The notes below the pieces were generated by a model. The model saw only the letters and a program-made list of their open reading frames with translations. It did not search any database and had not been told where the DNA came from. From contig CAWAFQ010000003.1 of assembly GCA_963781345.1 (NCBI GenBank), positions 222,303 through 286,302 on the forward strand: a stretch of DNA of 64,000 bases, written 5' to 3'. This document shows, one piece after another, positions 52,384-60,775 of this stretch. How positions within the stretch are numbered: position 1 is the stretch's first letter; each line of letters begins with the position of its first letter. This stretch comes from JBBRHQ01 sp963781345 (lineage in GTDB: Bacteria; Actinomycetota; Thermoleophilia; Solirubrobacterales; 70-9). The position numbers were made by a program, and so were the translations under genes.

Positions 52384-52602
52384 ATGTCGGAGGTTTTGCG
52401 TTTCGAGGCGGAAGAGTTCATCGACGCGGGCGATGATTGCGTCGTGTTGGTAAATCACGGCGTGGGTCGAGGCCGGGGCAGCGGGGCCACCCGCGAGCTT
52501 CTCTTCACCACGGTCTCCACTCTGAGCGACGGAAAGTTCGTCAGGCACATCGCCTACGACGACCATGCCGAAGCCCTCCGAGCCGCCGGGCTTGAGGGGT
52601 AG
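52384..52602 (+). CDS. NTF2/SnoaL-like protein 15, N-terminal half deleted
   Basis: 72 residues: only MSE remains of the start, joined in frame to VLRFEAEEFIDAGDDCVVLV, GRGRGSGATRELLFTTVSTL and tail AEALRAAGLEG. About 60 residues (first helix and first strands) are missing, so the half-barrel is unlikely to fold as a normal NTF2 domain. The clean in-frame joint and preserved spacing suggest a recombination event between cassettes. Confidence 0.78.
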   Translation: MSEVLRFEAEEFIDAGDDCVVLVNHGVGRGRGSGATRELLFTTVSTLSDGKFVRHIAYDDHAEALRAAGLEG

Positions 52603-52605
52603 GCG

Positions 52606-53007
52606 ATGTCGCAGGAGAACGTGGAGGTCGCGAGGCAGTTGATAGGAGCCTTCAACCGGCGGGACCTGGTGAGCCTGACCGAGAGATTCGATCCCGAGAT
52701 CGAATGGAAGCCGGGCGGTCCTGCCGCCGTGGAACGCGCCGTCTACCGGGGCCGCGAGGAGGTCTCCGGCGGGTTCGCTGCGACTTGGGAGACCTGGGAG
52801 CTGTTTCACATGGAGGAAAGCGAGGTTCGGGATCTTGGGGACTCGATTCTTTGGCTGGGCCGCGCCCGATTGAGGGGAGATGCCAGCCAGGTTGAGTTCG
52901 ACCAAGAGTTCGCCATCCACTTCGTGGTGAGAGACGGCAAGATCCTCCGAGTCCAGGGCTTCCCCACGTGGAATGAAGCCCTCGAAGCCGCCGGGTTCGA
53001 GGAGTAG
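52606..53007 (+). CDS. NTF2/SnoaL-like protein 16
   Basis: 133 residues: MSQENVEVARQLIGAFNRRD, ERFDPEIEWKPGGPAAVERA, VYRGREEVSGGFAATWETWE, VRDLGDSILWLGRARLRGDA and tail NEALEAAGFEE (Phe for Leu). Three bases from both neighbours. Confidence 0.87.
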   Translation: MSQENVEVARQLIGAFNRRDLVSLTERFDPEIEWKPGGPAAVERAVYRGREEVSGGFAATWETWELFHMEESEVRDLGDSILWLGRARLRGDASQVEFDQEFAIHFVVRDGKILRVQGFPTWNEALEAAGFEE

Positions 53008-53010
53008 GCG

Positions 53011-53412
53011 ATGTCGCAGGAGAACGTCGAGATCGTGCGGCGGGCCTGGGAGGCCTACATCAGCAGGGGTTTCGAAGCGACCCTCGATTTCTGGGCCGAG
53101 GACTGTGTCTGGGAGGACTTTCCCGAGCAGCCAGACGCTGGGGTTCACGTGGGCTGGGAAGGCGTGGCTGAGGCAGTCGAGCAGTTCACCCAGGCCTGGA
53201 TTGATTTGAGCTTCGAACCGGTTGAGGTCATCGACGCAGGCGGGGACCTCGTAGTTGCGGTGATCGCGTACCGGGGGAGAGGCCGGGGCAGCGGGGCTCC
53301 GCTCGACGCCCGCGTAACGTGGCTTTATGAGGTGCGGAACGGAAAGGTCGACCGCGCACGAACGTTCACCTCGAAGCAGCAGGCCCTCGAAGCCGCCGGG
53401 CTGCGGGAGTAG
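53011..53412 (+). CDS. NTF2/SnoaL-like protein 17 (last of block 4)
   Basis: 133 residues: MSQENVEIVRRAWEAYISRG, AEDCVWEDFPEQPDAGVHVG, WEGVAEAVEQFTQAW, DAGGDLVVAVIAYRGRGRGS and tail QQALEAAGLRE. End of the arrays; a minus-strand RTX-type gene follows after 110 bases. Confidence 0.87.
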   Translation: MSQENVEIVRRAWEAYISRGFEATLDFWAEDCVWEDFPEQPDAGVHVGWEGVAEAVEQFTQAWIDLSFEPVEVIDAGGDLVVAVIAYRGRGRGSGAPLDARVTWLYEVRNGKVDRARTFTSKQQALEAAGLRE

Positions 53413-53522
53413 GCGCGGGCGAGGTTCCTCAGGGCGAGCTAGCCGCTGGGAATCTCAACAAATTCGCAACGGTAGCCGTCTGCAATCCGCACCCAACCGA
53501 ATAAGCCCTACGGTGCCCTTGG

Positions 53523-54446
53523 CTACTCGACCGTCGTGGTTACCTCGTCCTTGTTGTTACCCGCAACGCGATCACTTGGTGTGCCTCCAAAGACGCTGGC
53601 TTGGAGCCTGTTTTGACCTGGGATCGGGGACTCCCGGTCGCAGGTGACCCGGAAGAAACGTTCACGGGAACGGCCAGCGTTCAGGCGGTCATCGACGAAT
53701 TGGACGCCGTCCTCGAAATGATTCTCGCACGCCAATTCAACATTGTCCGTCTCCACGTCGAGCTTGTAGTCGAGGAGTTCTGCGGGGCCGTGGTTCTTGA
53801 CGATCACTTTGTACCGGATGACCGCTCCGTCCGATGCCCTCAGGGGTCCGACCACCCGCACCGAGACATCCGCCGGTTCGCAACGCACTTCGGTGTTCCG
53901 CCCAGAACCGCCGTCGCAGGCGTCGCTGTTTTCCCCGCCGTCGAGGCTGTCATTTCCCTCGTCACCGAATAGTGCGTCGTCCTCGCCGCCACCCTTGAGG
54001 AGATCGGCCTGGTCGCCGCCGACCAGGCGATCCTCGCCGTTGAATCCGAACAGATCATCACTCCCGTCTTCGCCGGCAAGGGCGTCGTCGCCGCTTCCAC
54101 CGAACAGCCGGTCGTTGCCGCTGCCCGGGCTAAGATCGGACTTGCCGCCGAAGATGATGTCGTCGTCGCCGCTGCCACAGAGGCGGTCACGGCCACCCTT
54201 GCCGAAGATCAAGTCCCTGCCGCCACGCCCGTTGATCACGTCGGGACCGGGCGTTCCCCTGAGGGTATCTCTACCCGACGTTCCGACAATGGTCGCAGCG
54301 TGACCGTCGCAAATAACGCCAGTGGCGGCCTTTGAGGAACTGCTGAGGATGACTGCCAAGAGCCCAACCGCCGATAGAGCGATGGCAAGGACGATTTGCG
54401 CGTACCCGTCCCGCGAGATGAGTCCATTCGGTCCAGTGATCCTCAC
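53523..54446 (-). CDS. Exported RTX-type repeat protein with CARDB/DUF11-like C-terminal domain
   Basis: 307 residues. N-terminal hydrophobic segment (YAQIVLAIALSAVGLLAVIL), a Cys-flanked start of the repeat zone (CDGHAATIVGTSGRDTLRG), about ten calcium-binding nonapeptide turns (GRGGRDLIFGKGGRD, GSGNDRLFGGSGDDALAG), then a ~110-residue Ig-like domain (DVSVRVVGPLRASDGAVIRY, VIVKNHGPAELLDYKLDV) of the CARDB/DUF11 adhesion type, ending in VTTTVE. Same repeat family as 43085-44380 with a different C-terminal module. Surface or matrix protein, Ca2+-dependent by analogy. Confidence 0.8.
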   Translation of the reverse strand: MRITGPNGLISRDGYAQIVLAIALSAVGLLAVILSSSSKAATGVICDGHAATIVGTSGRDTLRGTPGPDVINGRGGRDLIFGKGGRDRLCGSGDDDIIFGGKSDLSPGSGNDRLFGGSGDDALAGEDGSDDLFGFNGEDRLVGGDQADLLKGGGEDDALFGDEGNDSLDGGENSDACDGGSGRNTEVRCEPADVSVRVVGPLRASDGAVIRYKVIVKNHGPAELLDYKLDVETDNVELACENHFEDGVQFVDDRLNAGRSRERFFRVTCDRESPIPGQNRLQASVFGGTPSDRVAGNNKDEVTTTVE

Positions 54447-54648
54447 GCCGCATCCTCCCCCCGGAAAGCGATATGGCGAATGAGCCTCCCCGGATCACTC
54501 GTTCAGCGCCCCCCAATTGACCTTGAAGTCAGCTTACATCGGCGGGTCCCGGGCTGCAACCCCCTGCGTACCGAGGCCAGCCCTTGCCCAGCCGCGTAGG
54601 AGATATGGGGCGCAGCCAGGCCGGGGCACTTCTCCATCGGAGAATGCT

Positions 54649-54844
54649 CACCCGACCCGCCGCCATGTCGCTGCTACCGATTGCGCCCCCAGCTACCACC
54701 CTGCTTGCTACCGATCAGCTACCGAATCTCAGCGAGGCGGGGATTCCCAGGCGTAAGCCGCCGTGCCTGCGGATCCGGGCCCCAGGTGGCGGTTTCCCCG
54801 CCGTGTCGCGGTTTGTCGCGGTTTGACGGGGAGACTGAACTAGT
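54649..54844. repeat. Inter-block repeat, copy D, adjoining a tRNA-Pro half
   Basis: Complete copy with gctaccgattgcgcccccagc, accaccctgcttgctaccg, cagctaccgaatctcagcg, ccccgccgtgtcgcggtttg and gggagactgaactagt. It ends exactly where the 3' acceptor strand of the tRNA-Pro half begins, which tells what this repeat is: DNA lying immediately downstream of a tRNA-Pro gene or of an attachment site in it. Confidence 0.75.
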
Positions 54845-54890
54845 CGGGGCGACTGGATTTGAACCAGCGACCGCTCGGCCCCCAGCCGAG
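54845..54890 (-). other. tRNA-Pro(GGG) 3' half, attachment-site-like
   Basis: Minus strand: complete anticodon arm CTCGG-CTGGGGG-CCGAG with anticodon GGG, T arm GCTGG-TTCAAAT-CCAGT and acceptor strand CGCCCCG, matching actinobacterial tRNA-Pro. No D arm or 5' acceptor strand precedes it. On the plus strand it gives the well-known false peptide GATGFEPATARPP. Not a functional gene; a probable att site or remnant. Confidence 0.75.
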
Positions 54891-54970
54891 GGACGTCGGT
54901 GCTCTATGTGTCCGCAGGCGTCCCCTGCGTCCCCGTGGCGGGACGATCTGGACAGATCGGACGATGCATC

Positions 54971-55063
54971 CGGTACCAAAGTGGTACCACGAGGGCTTGG
55001 TGAGGCGTCGCGGGTTCGAATCGGGGGCGGGACTCAAACCCGCAACCTTCGGGTCATGAGCTG
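54971..55063 (-). other. Palindrome plus initiator-tRNA-like 3' half
   Basis: gtggtaccac (10-bp palindrome, preceded by another ggtacc) at about 54980 is followed at 55022-55063 by a minus-strand tRNA 3' half: loop CTCATGA (anticodon CAT), CCCGAAGG, T arm GCGGG-TTTGAGT-CCCGC and CCCCG, closest to tRNA-fMet. The 5' strand of the anticodon stem (GGCAG) does not pair, so the 5' half is missing. A decayed relative of this block is at 35549. Confidence 0.65.
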
Positions 55064-55406
55064 CCGCGAGGCTCATCGGTCGGACGCGACGGCGCCTGAT
55101 CAAGCTACGTCGGCTCGCTGGGACCAGGTGAGATTTGCTCGCTTTGGTGCCACGAGTTCGAGAAGCCCACTCTCCCGAGGCGTTCAGACCATGGACAGGC
55201 GCCGGAGCATCGAACCCGAGCCGACCGCATAGAGTGCGCGATGCCTTCATGCGTCCGGCTTCCGACTCCATTCCCAGTGCCGTCGAGCGTTATGCCGTCG
55301 GGTCCCAGCGCGCGGCGCCGAGCGGGCCGCAGGTCGCCCGACAAGGTCAGCGCCGCCGCGCTGGCACTCGCAATCTATGCTCGGCAAGTCCGGTCCGGGA
55401 GATCAT
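55064..55406. other. Upstream region of the ornithine degradation operon
   Basis: About 340 bases between the tRNA-half block and the ord start. Searched by eye for a cobalamin riboswitch (B12 box) because the operon needs adenosylcobalamin; none was recognised. The promoter should be here but no convincing -35/-10 pair is seen. Confidence 0.4.
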
Positions 55407-56450
55407 GTGAGAGAGCCCATCCGCGTGGTCCAGTGGGGGCTCGGGGCGATGGGCAGTGGCATGGCCCGTCTCGTGCTCAGCAAGCCGGGCTTGGCGCTCG
55501 TGGGCGCGATCTCGCGTCGTAGCGAGCTCGCGGGGAGGGACCTCGGTGACGTGCTCGGCGTTGGCCGGCATTTGGGAGTCAGTGTCACCGACGAGCCCGA
55601 GACAGTCCTCGACGCCGCGCGGGTTGATGTCGTCATGCTCGCCTCGACTTCCTGGGCGCGGGATCAGATGCCCGACCTGCAGACGGCGATCGGCGCGGGT
55701 GTCAACTGCGTCTCGATCGCCGAGGAGATGGCGGACGTTGAGGCCCAGAGCCCGGAACTGGCTGCCGAGATCGACGCGCTGGCCAAGGCCAGCGGCGTCT
55801 CTGTGCTGGGCACGGGTGTGAACCCCGGCTTCGTGCTCGACCTGCTGGTGGTGACCCTGACCGCCGGCTGCCACTCCGTCGAGCGCGTCGAGGCTTCGCG
55901 CGTGAACGACCTGAGCCCATACGGGCAGACCGTGATGGCGTCGCAAGGCGTCGGCCTCACACCGGAGGCGTTTCGGGCCGGGGTCGCCGACGGCTCCATC
56001 GTCGGGCATGTGGGCTTCCCCGAGTCGATCCACATGATCAGCGAGGCGATCGGCCTGGGTGTCGACCGGGTCGAGGAGACCCGCGAGCCGATCATCAGCA
56101 GCGTTCGGCGTGAGACGCCGCACGTCACGGTGGAGCCGGGGATGGTGGCGGGCTGCGAGCACGTCGGCGTCGGGTTCCGCGACGACCTGGAGGTCGTCCG
56201 ACTCGTGCATCCGCAGCAGATCCATCCGCAGGCAGAGGGCCAGGACACCGGGGACTACATCCACGTCCACGGCGAGCCCGAGGTCCATATGGCGATCAGG
56301 CCCGAGATCGCAGGCGGGCAGGCGACGATGGGCATCGCCGTCAACGTGATCCCGCATCTCGTTGCCGCCTCGCCGGGGCTCAAGCGCATGATCGACCTGC
56401 CCGTGCCGGCCGCGCTGATGGGCGAGAGCGCCTACGTGCGGAGAACTTGA
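55407..56450 (+). CDS. ord: 2,4-diaminopentanoate dehydrogenase
   Basis: 347 residues from GTG 55407 (VREPIRVVQWGLGAMG). The N-terminal Rossmann fold GLGAMGSGMARLVLS binds NAD(P)H; ISRRSELAGRDLGDVLG, GTGVNPGFVLDLL and SRVNDLSPYG match the Ord/dihydrodipicolinate-reductase-like family. It oxidatively deaminates (2R,4S)-2,4-diaminopentanoate to 2-amino-4-oxopentanoate. First gene of a seven-gene operon in which all neighbours belong to the same pathway, which fixes the assignment. The frame is clean, unlike several genes after it. Confidence 0.88.
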   Translation: MREPIRVVQWGLGAMGSGMARLVLSKPGLALVGAISRRSELAGRDLGDVLGVGRHLGVSVTDEPETVLDAARVDVVMLASTSWARDQMPDLQTAIGAGVNCVSIAEEMADVEAQSPELAAEIDALAKASGVSVLGTGVNPGFVLDLLVVTLTAGCHSVERVEASRVNDLSPYGQTVMASQGVGLTPEAFRAGVADGSIVGHVGFPESIHMISEAIGLGVDRVEETREPIISSVRRETPHVTVEPGMVAGCEHVGVGFRDDLEVVRLVHPQQIHPQAEGQDTGDYIHVHGEPEVHMAIRPEIAGGQATMGIAVNVIPHLVAASPGLKRMIDLPVPAALMGESAYVRRT

Positions 56451-56458
56451 GGTCGATC

Positions 56459-56749
56459 ATGAGCACGGTGAGCGCCGGCACCTGGGTTGAGATCGAGCGG
56501 CGGGTGCTGGAGCCCGGCGAACGCGCCCCCAACCTCCCGGAGGACACACGGCAACTGCCCTACGTGCTGCGCGTGTCCGGTTTCCTGCTCGAGGATGCCG
56601 CGATCGGGGCCGAGGCGCGCGTGCGCACGCTGATCGGCCGCGAGCTGCGGGGGTCGCTGAAGACAGTCAACCCGAGCTACGAGCACAGCTTCGGCGCGAC
56701 CGTGCCGGAGCTGCTCGAGATCGGACTCGATCGGGAGGGCGGGCGATGA
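56459..56749 (+). CDS. ortA: 2-amino-4-oxopentanoate thiolase, alpha subunit
   Basis: 96 residues from ATG 56459, eight bases after the ord stop. Family marks: GTWVEIERRVLEPGERAPNL, PEDTRQLPYVLRVSGFLLED and NPSYEHSFGATVPELLEIG. OrtA and OrtB together split 2-amino-4-oxopentanoate with CoA into D-alanine and acetyl-CoA. The stop overlaps the ortB ATG (ATGA). Confidence 0.88.
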   Translation: MSTVSAGTWVEIERRVLEPGERAPNLPEDTRQLPYVLRVSGFLLEDAAIGAEARVRTLIGRELRGSLKTVNPSYEHSFGATVPELLEIGLDREGGR

Positions 56750-58170
56750 GCGCCGCCGAGCAGCTCCTACGCAGCCGTCATGGCGCGGAGCAACGAGATC
56801 ATGAAGGCGTCGTTGGGTATCGACTACGACGATTTCATCGAGAGCCCGATCGCGTTCGACTACGAGCGCATGATGGCTGAGACGGGCTACAGCCACGCCG
56901 ACATCGCCCGCATCCAGGCGCGAGACGAAGGTCGGCAACACGCCGCTGTTCGAGCTGCGCAACCTCACGGAAGCCGTGCGCCGGCGTTGCGAGCCGGGCA
57001 AGGGGGCGACGATCCTGCTCAAGGACGAGGCGGCCAACGCCTCGGGCAGCTTCAAGGCCCGGCGGGCCTCGATCAGCGCCTACGAGGCGGCCCGCAAGGG
57101 CTACAAGGGCATGATCGCCGCCACCAGCGGCAACTACGGGGCAGCGGTCGCCTCGCAGGCCGCCCAGCGCGGGCTGAAGTGCATCATCGTCCAGGAGGTC
57201 TTCGACTCGCACGGAATCGGCCAGCCCGAGATCGTGGAGAAGAGCCGCGCCTGCGAGGCCTACGGCGCCGAGGTGCTGAGGATGAGCGTCGGGCCCGAGC
57301 TGTTCTACATGCTGCTGCGCACGTTGGAGGAGACCGGCTTCTTCAACGCCAGCCTCTACTCCCCGTTCGGCATCCGCGGCGTCGAGACGCTGGGACTCGA
57401 GATCGCCGCCGAGGTGCGCGACCGCTACGACAGGGATCCCGACGCGGTCGTCATCACCCACGCGGGCGGCGGGAATCTGACCGGCACGGCGCGCGGCCTG
57501 CTGGCCGCAGGATGCGCGAGGGACCCGCATCGTCGCCTGCTCGGTCGACCTGGGCGGCCTGCACATGGCGTCTGACCGCGACTTCAATCGCAAGTCGTTC
57601 ACCACCGGCCACACCGGGCTTCGGGGTGCCGTTCGCCACCTGGCCCGACCGCGTCGACGTGCCCCGCAACGCCGCCCGCCCCCTGCGCTACATGGACGAG
57701 TACCAGCTCGTCAGCCAGGGCGAGGTCTTCTACGTCACCGAGCTGCTGACCAAGCTCGAAGGCCTGGAGCGCGGCCCGGCCGGCAACACGAGCCTGACCG
57801 CCGCTGTGACGCTGGCCCGCCAGATGGACCGCGACCAGATCGTGGTCGTGCAGGAGACCGAGTACACCGGCGCCGGCAAGCACCACAACAGCCAGCTCGC
57901 CTTCGCTCGCGACAATGGCATCGAGGTGCGGCGTGGCGACCCCAGGGACAACGTGCCGGGAAGGCGATCGTCATCCCGGAGACGCTGGAGCAGGTGGAGG
58001 GCAAGGTCCAGGACATCGGGCGGCTGCGGTCGAGCTATCTCCGCAACGCCGCCCGCAGACATCCCGTGGAGCGGTGGACGGAGGCACGATGTGCGCTTCC
58101 TGGCCGCGGACCTCAACACGGATGCCAAGTGGGTGCGCGAGCACGCCGCCCGACCAAGGAGGCGACCTGA
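56746..58170 (+). pseudogene. ortB: 2-amino-4-oxopentanoate thiolase, beta subunit (PLP), frame broken
   Basis: About 470 residues when joined. MARSNEIMKASLGIDYDDF, NTPLFELRNLTEAVR, the PLP-lysine region DEAANASGSFKARRASIS, ATSGNYGAAVASQAAQ, ITHAGGGNLTGTARG, HMASDRDFNRKSFTTGHTG, GAGKHHNSQLAFARDN are all OrtB features of a fold-type II PLP enzyme. Breaks near 56770, 56930, 57520, 57620, 57960 and 58090 are single-base changes; several vanish if one inserted base is removed. The stop TGA overlaps the oraS ATG by one base. Confidence 0.85.
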
Positions 58171-58539
58171 TGACCGATGACCGCATCGCCCGCTTCGAGC
58201 AACGCCGCAGCGAGCTGCGAGCAGCTGACCGACGCGCAGCTGAAGGCGCGCTTCTGGGAGCTGTGCGACCAGGTGGTGGAGCCGATCGTCGAGCTGGCGC
58301 GCACCCACACCTCGCCCTCGATCGAGCGCTCCGTTCTGCTGCGCATGGGCATCGACAGCATCAGCGCGCACGGCGTGGTCGAGCGGATCCACCAGGCCGG
58401 GCTGCTCGGCAAGGGCGCCGGGCACGTCGTGCTCGACGTCGCCGAGCGCCAGGGCACCGACGTCCGGGGCGCGGCGGCGGCGATCCTCGAGGACGCGGGC
58501 GTTCTCGATGGCCTGGCGACCGAAGGGAGCCCGCGATGA
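58170..58539 (+). pseudogene. oraS: D-ornithine 4,5-aminomutase small subunit, one frameshift
   Basis: ATG 58170 follows aaggagg. MTDDRIARFEQRRSEL then, after removal of one extra C at 58218, EQLTDAQLKARFWELCDQVV, TSPSIERSVLLRMG and GHVVLDVAERQGTDVRGAAA. Total ~122 residues, the normal OraS size. It forms the AdoCbl- and PLP-dependent mutase with OraE. Stop overlaps the oraE ATG. Confidence 0.85.
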
Positions 58540-60769
58540 CGCGACGGACAGGAGCCGGATAGCGGCACGCCGCGCTTCGCCCGCACGAGAAGCTGGACAT
58601 CGAGACGATTCTCGAAGACCTCGAGAGCTACCGCCCGCCTCGCAAGGGGTGGACCTGGCGCCTGGTGCCTGCCGAGGGCGTCGAGATGGGGCCCTTCCAC
58701 TACCGCGACATGTCCGAGCCGCTGGAGCGCAGCATCCGGCTGCCGGCGGCGAAGTACTTCGAGGACGTCGACCCTCAGCCCAGCTGCGTGGTCAGCACCG
58801 AGATCGCCTCGGGGCGCTTCGAGGACGACCTGCGCCGGATGCGGATGGCGGCCTGGCACGGCGCGGACCACCTGATGGTGATCCGCACCACCGGCCAGAG
58901 CCACATCGACGGCCTGATGGAGGGCACGCCCGAGGGCATCGGCGGCGTCCCGATCACGCGCAAGCAGATCCGGGCCAGGCGCAAGGCGTGCGACCTGATC
59001 GAGGCGGAGGTCGGCCGCCCGCTCAACTTCCACAGCTACGTCTCCGGGGTGGCCGGCCCCGAGGTCGCCGTGCTGTTCGCCGAGGAAGGCGTCAACGGCG
59101 CCCACCAGGACCCCCAGTACAACGTGCTCTACCGCAACGTCGACATGTACCGCTCCTTCGTCGACGCGGCCGAGGCGAAGCACGTGATGGCCGGCGCCGA
59201 GATCTTCCAGATCGACGGCGCCCACAACGCGAACGCCACCGCCAAGGCCGGCTGGCTGGTGATGCCCGAGCTGATGGTCCAGCACGGCATCAACTGCGCC
59301 TTCTCGGTCGCCGTCGGCATGCCCAAGGACCTGATCGGCCTCTCGACCGTGCCGCCCGATCGCCGCCCCGGCGCCGAAGCTCTGGTACGACCTGCCCTAC
59401 GCCGTGGCGCTGCGCGACTTCTTCTCCGACTACAAGATGCGCGCCCAGCAGAACACCCGCTACATCGAGGCCGACGTCGAGGAGGCGATCCGCACCCACA
59501 CCATCGACACCCTGATCTCGATGCTCACCAGCGCCGACGTCCAGAGCACGATCACGCCCGACGAGGGCCGCAACGTGCCCTGGCACTACAACAACATCCG
59601 CGGCGTCCAGACCGTCAAGCAGACCTGGGCGGCGCTGGACGGCGTCAAGGAGCTGCTGGCGATCAAGACCGACGGCCCGCTGGGCGAGATGGTGCGCGAC
59701 ATCAAGGAGCGCGCGGTCGCCTTCCTGGAGGAGGTGATCGAGGTCGGCGGCTACTTCGCCGCCGTCGAGCAGGGCTTCTTCGTCGACTCCGCCAAGTATC
59801 CCGAGCGCAACGGCGACGGCATCGCCCGCGACGGCGAGAGCGGAGTCGGCGCCAACACCATCGTCCCCCGCGATCCCGACTACATGGCCCCGGTGTGCGC
59901 GCACTTCGGCGACAACCACCTGCCGGCCGGCCTGGACAAGCCCTGCGATCCGGTCGGCGGCTGCACGCTGTGCGACCCGGAGAAGATCGTCTACATCGAC
60001 GAGCTCGACCCGGAGGACTCGGTCGACCGCCGCCTGGAGCAGACCCTGCCCTACCGCAAGGGCGGCATGATCCGGCCCGAGGCGGAATGGGCCGGCGACG
60101 GCACCGTGCTGCTGCAGCTGATGGTCCCCGAGAGCGAGGAGTTCGCGCACGAGGCCGCCCTGGAGATCGCGCGCCGGATGGGCCTCGCCGAGCCCGAGGT
60201 CATCAACCTGATGGTCCTGCACCCGGCCGAAGGCTGCTTCGTGGAGGTCAAGGGCAAGGTGGACTTCGACATCGAGAAGACCACCCTGAAGATCCCGCCC
60301 AAGGACGAGCTGCTGCCGGAGGAGGAGCTGCGGGCGGCGGTCAAGCAGGTCGGGCTGAAGGTCGTCACGGCCACGGTCGGAGAGGACGAGCACAGCGTCG
60401 GACTGCGCGAGATCCTCGACATCAAGCACGGCGGGATCGAGAAGTACGGCGTCAAGCACCTCTACCTGGGCACGTCCGTCCCGCTCGAGCAAGCTGATCG
60501 ACGCGGCCATCGAGACCGGCGCGCACGCGATCCTCATGTCGACGATCATCAGCCACAACGACATACACCGCACCCAGATGACGCAGCTGGCGGAGCTCTG
60601 CCGGGAGAAGGGCATCCGCGACAAGGTCATGCTGATCGCCGGCGGCACGCAGGTGACACCCGAGATGGCCGCCGAGACCGGCCTGGACGCCACCTTCGGC
60701 CGCGGCACCAAGGGCATCCAGGTGGTGGACGCGATGGTCAGGCACCTCCGGGCGCGCGGCGTGATCTGA
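58536..60769 (+). pseudogene. oraE: D-ornithine 4,5-aminomutase large subunit (B12/PLP), frame broken
   Basis: About 740 residues: KLDIETILEDLESYRPPRKG, RMRMAAWHGADHLMVIRTTG, SYVSGVAGPEVAVLFAEEG, HQDPQYNVLYRNVDMYRSFV, GAEIFQIDGAHNANATAKAG, then a C-terminal B12-binding Rossmann domain with the base-on DxHxxG motif as DEHSVG (60385-60402), and GGTQVTPEMAAETGLDATFG. It moves the terminal amino group of D-ornithine to C4. Breaks near 58560, 59370 and 60490 (extra C in gag-c-aag) are isolated single-base shifts in otherwise perfect sequence. Confidence 0.88.
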
Positions 60770-60775
60770 GCGTCG

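Noticed and set aside
37921..53412. CRISPR array, because of a ~30-bp repeat at regular ~400-bp spacing
   Set aside because: The intervals are full genes of ~400 bases and the repeats are gene ends plus ribosome-binding sites; no cas genes.
37549..53412. Integron cassette array
   Set aside because: Junction sequences have no attC-like imperfect palindrome, no IntI-type integrase is visible, and junctions are coding on the left side.
53797..54303. Plus-strand Ser/Pro-rich frame
   Set aside because: Antisense of the RTX repeats; repetitive SSP pattern arises from the GGxGxD codons.
45645..55063. Functional tRNA-His, tRNA-Pro and tRNA-Met genes
   Set aside because: Each has only the anticodon-loop-to-acceptor part; D arm and 5' acceptor strand are missing in all three.
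54681..55232. Frame encoding VGATGFEPATARPPAEG, often annotated as a protein end
   Set aside because: This peptide is the translation of an antisense tRNA-Pro 3' half, not a protein.
55064..55406. Cobalamin riboswitch before the B12-dependent operon
   Set aside because: No B12-box or matching core could be found by eye; an Rfam/Infernal search would be decisive.
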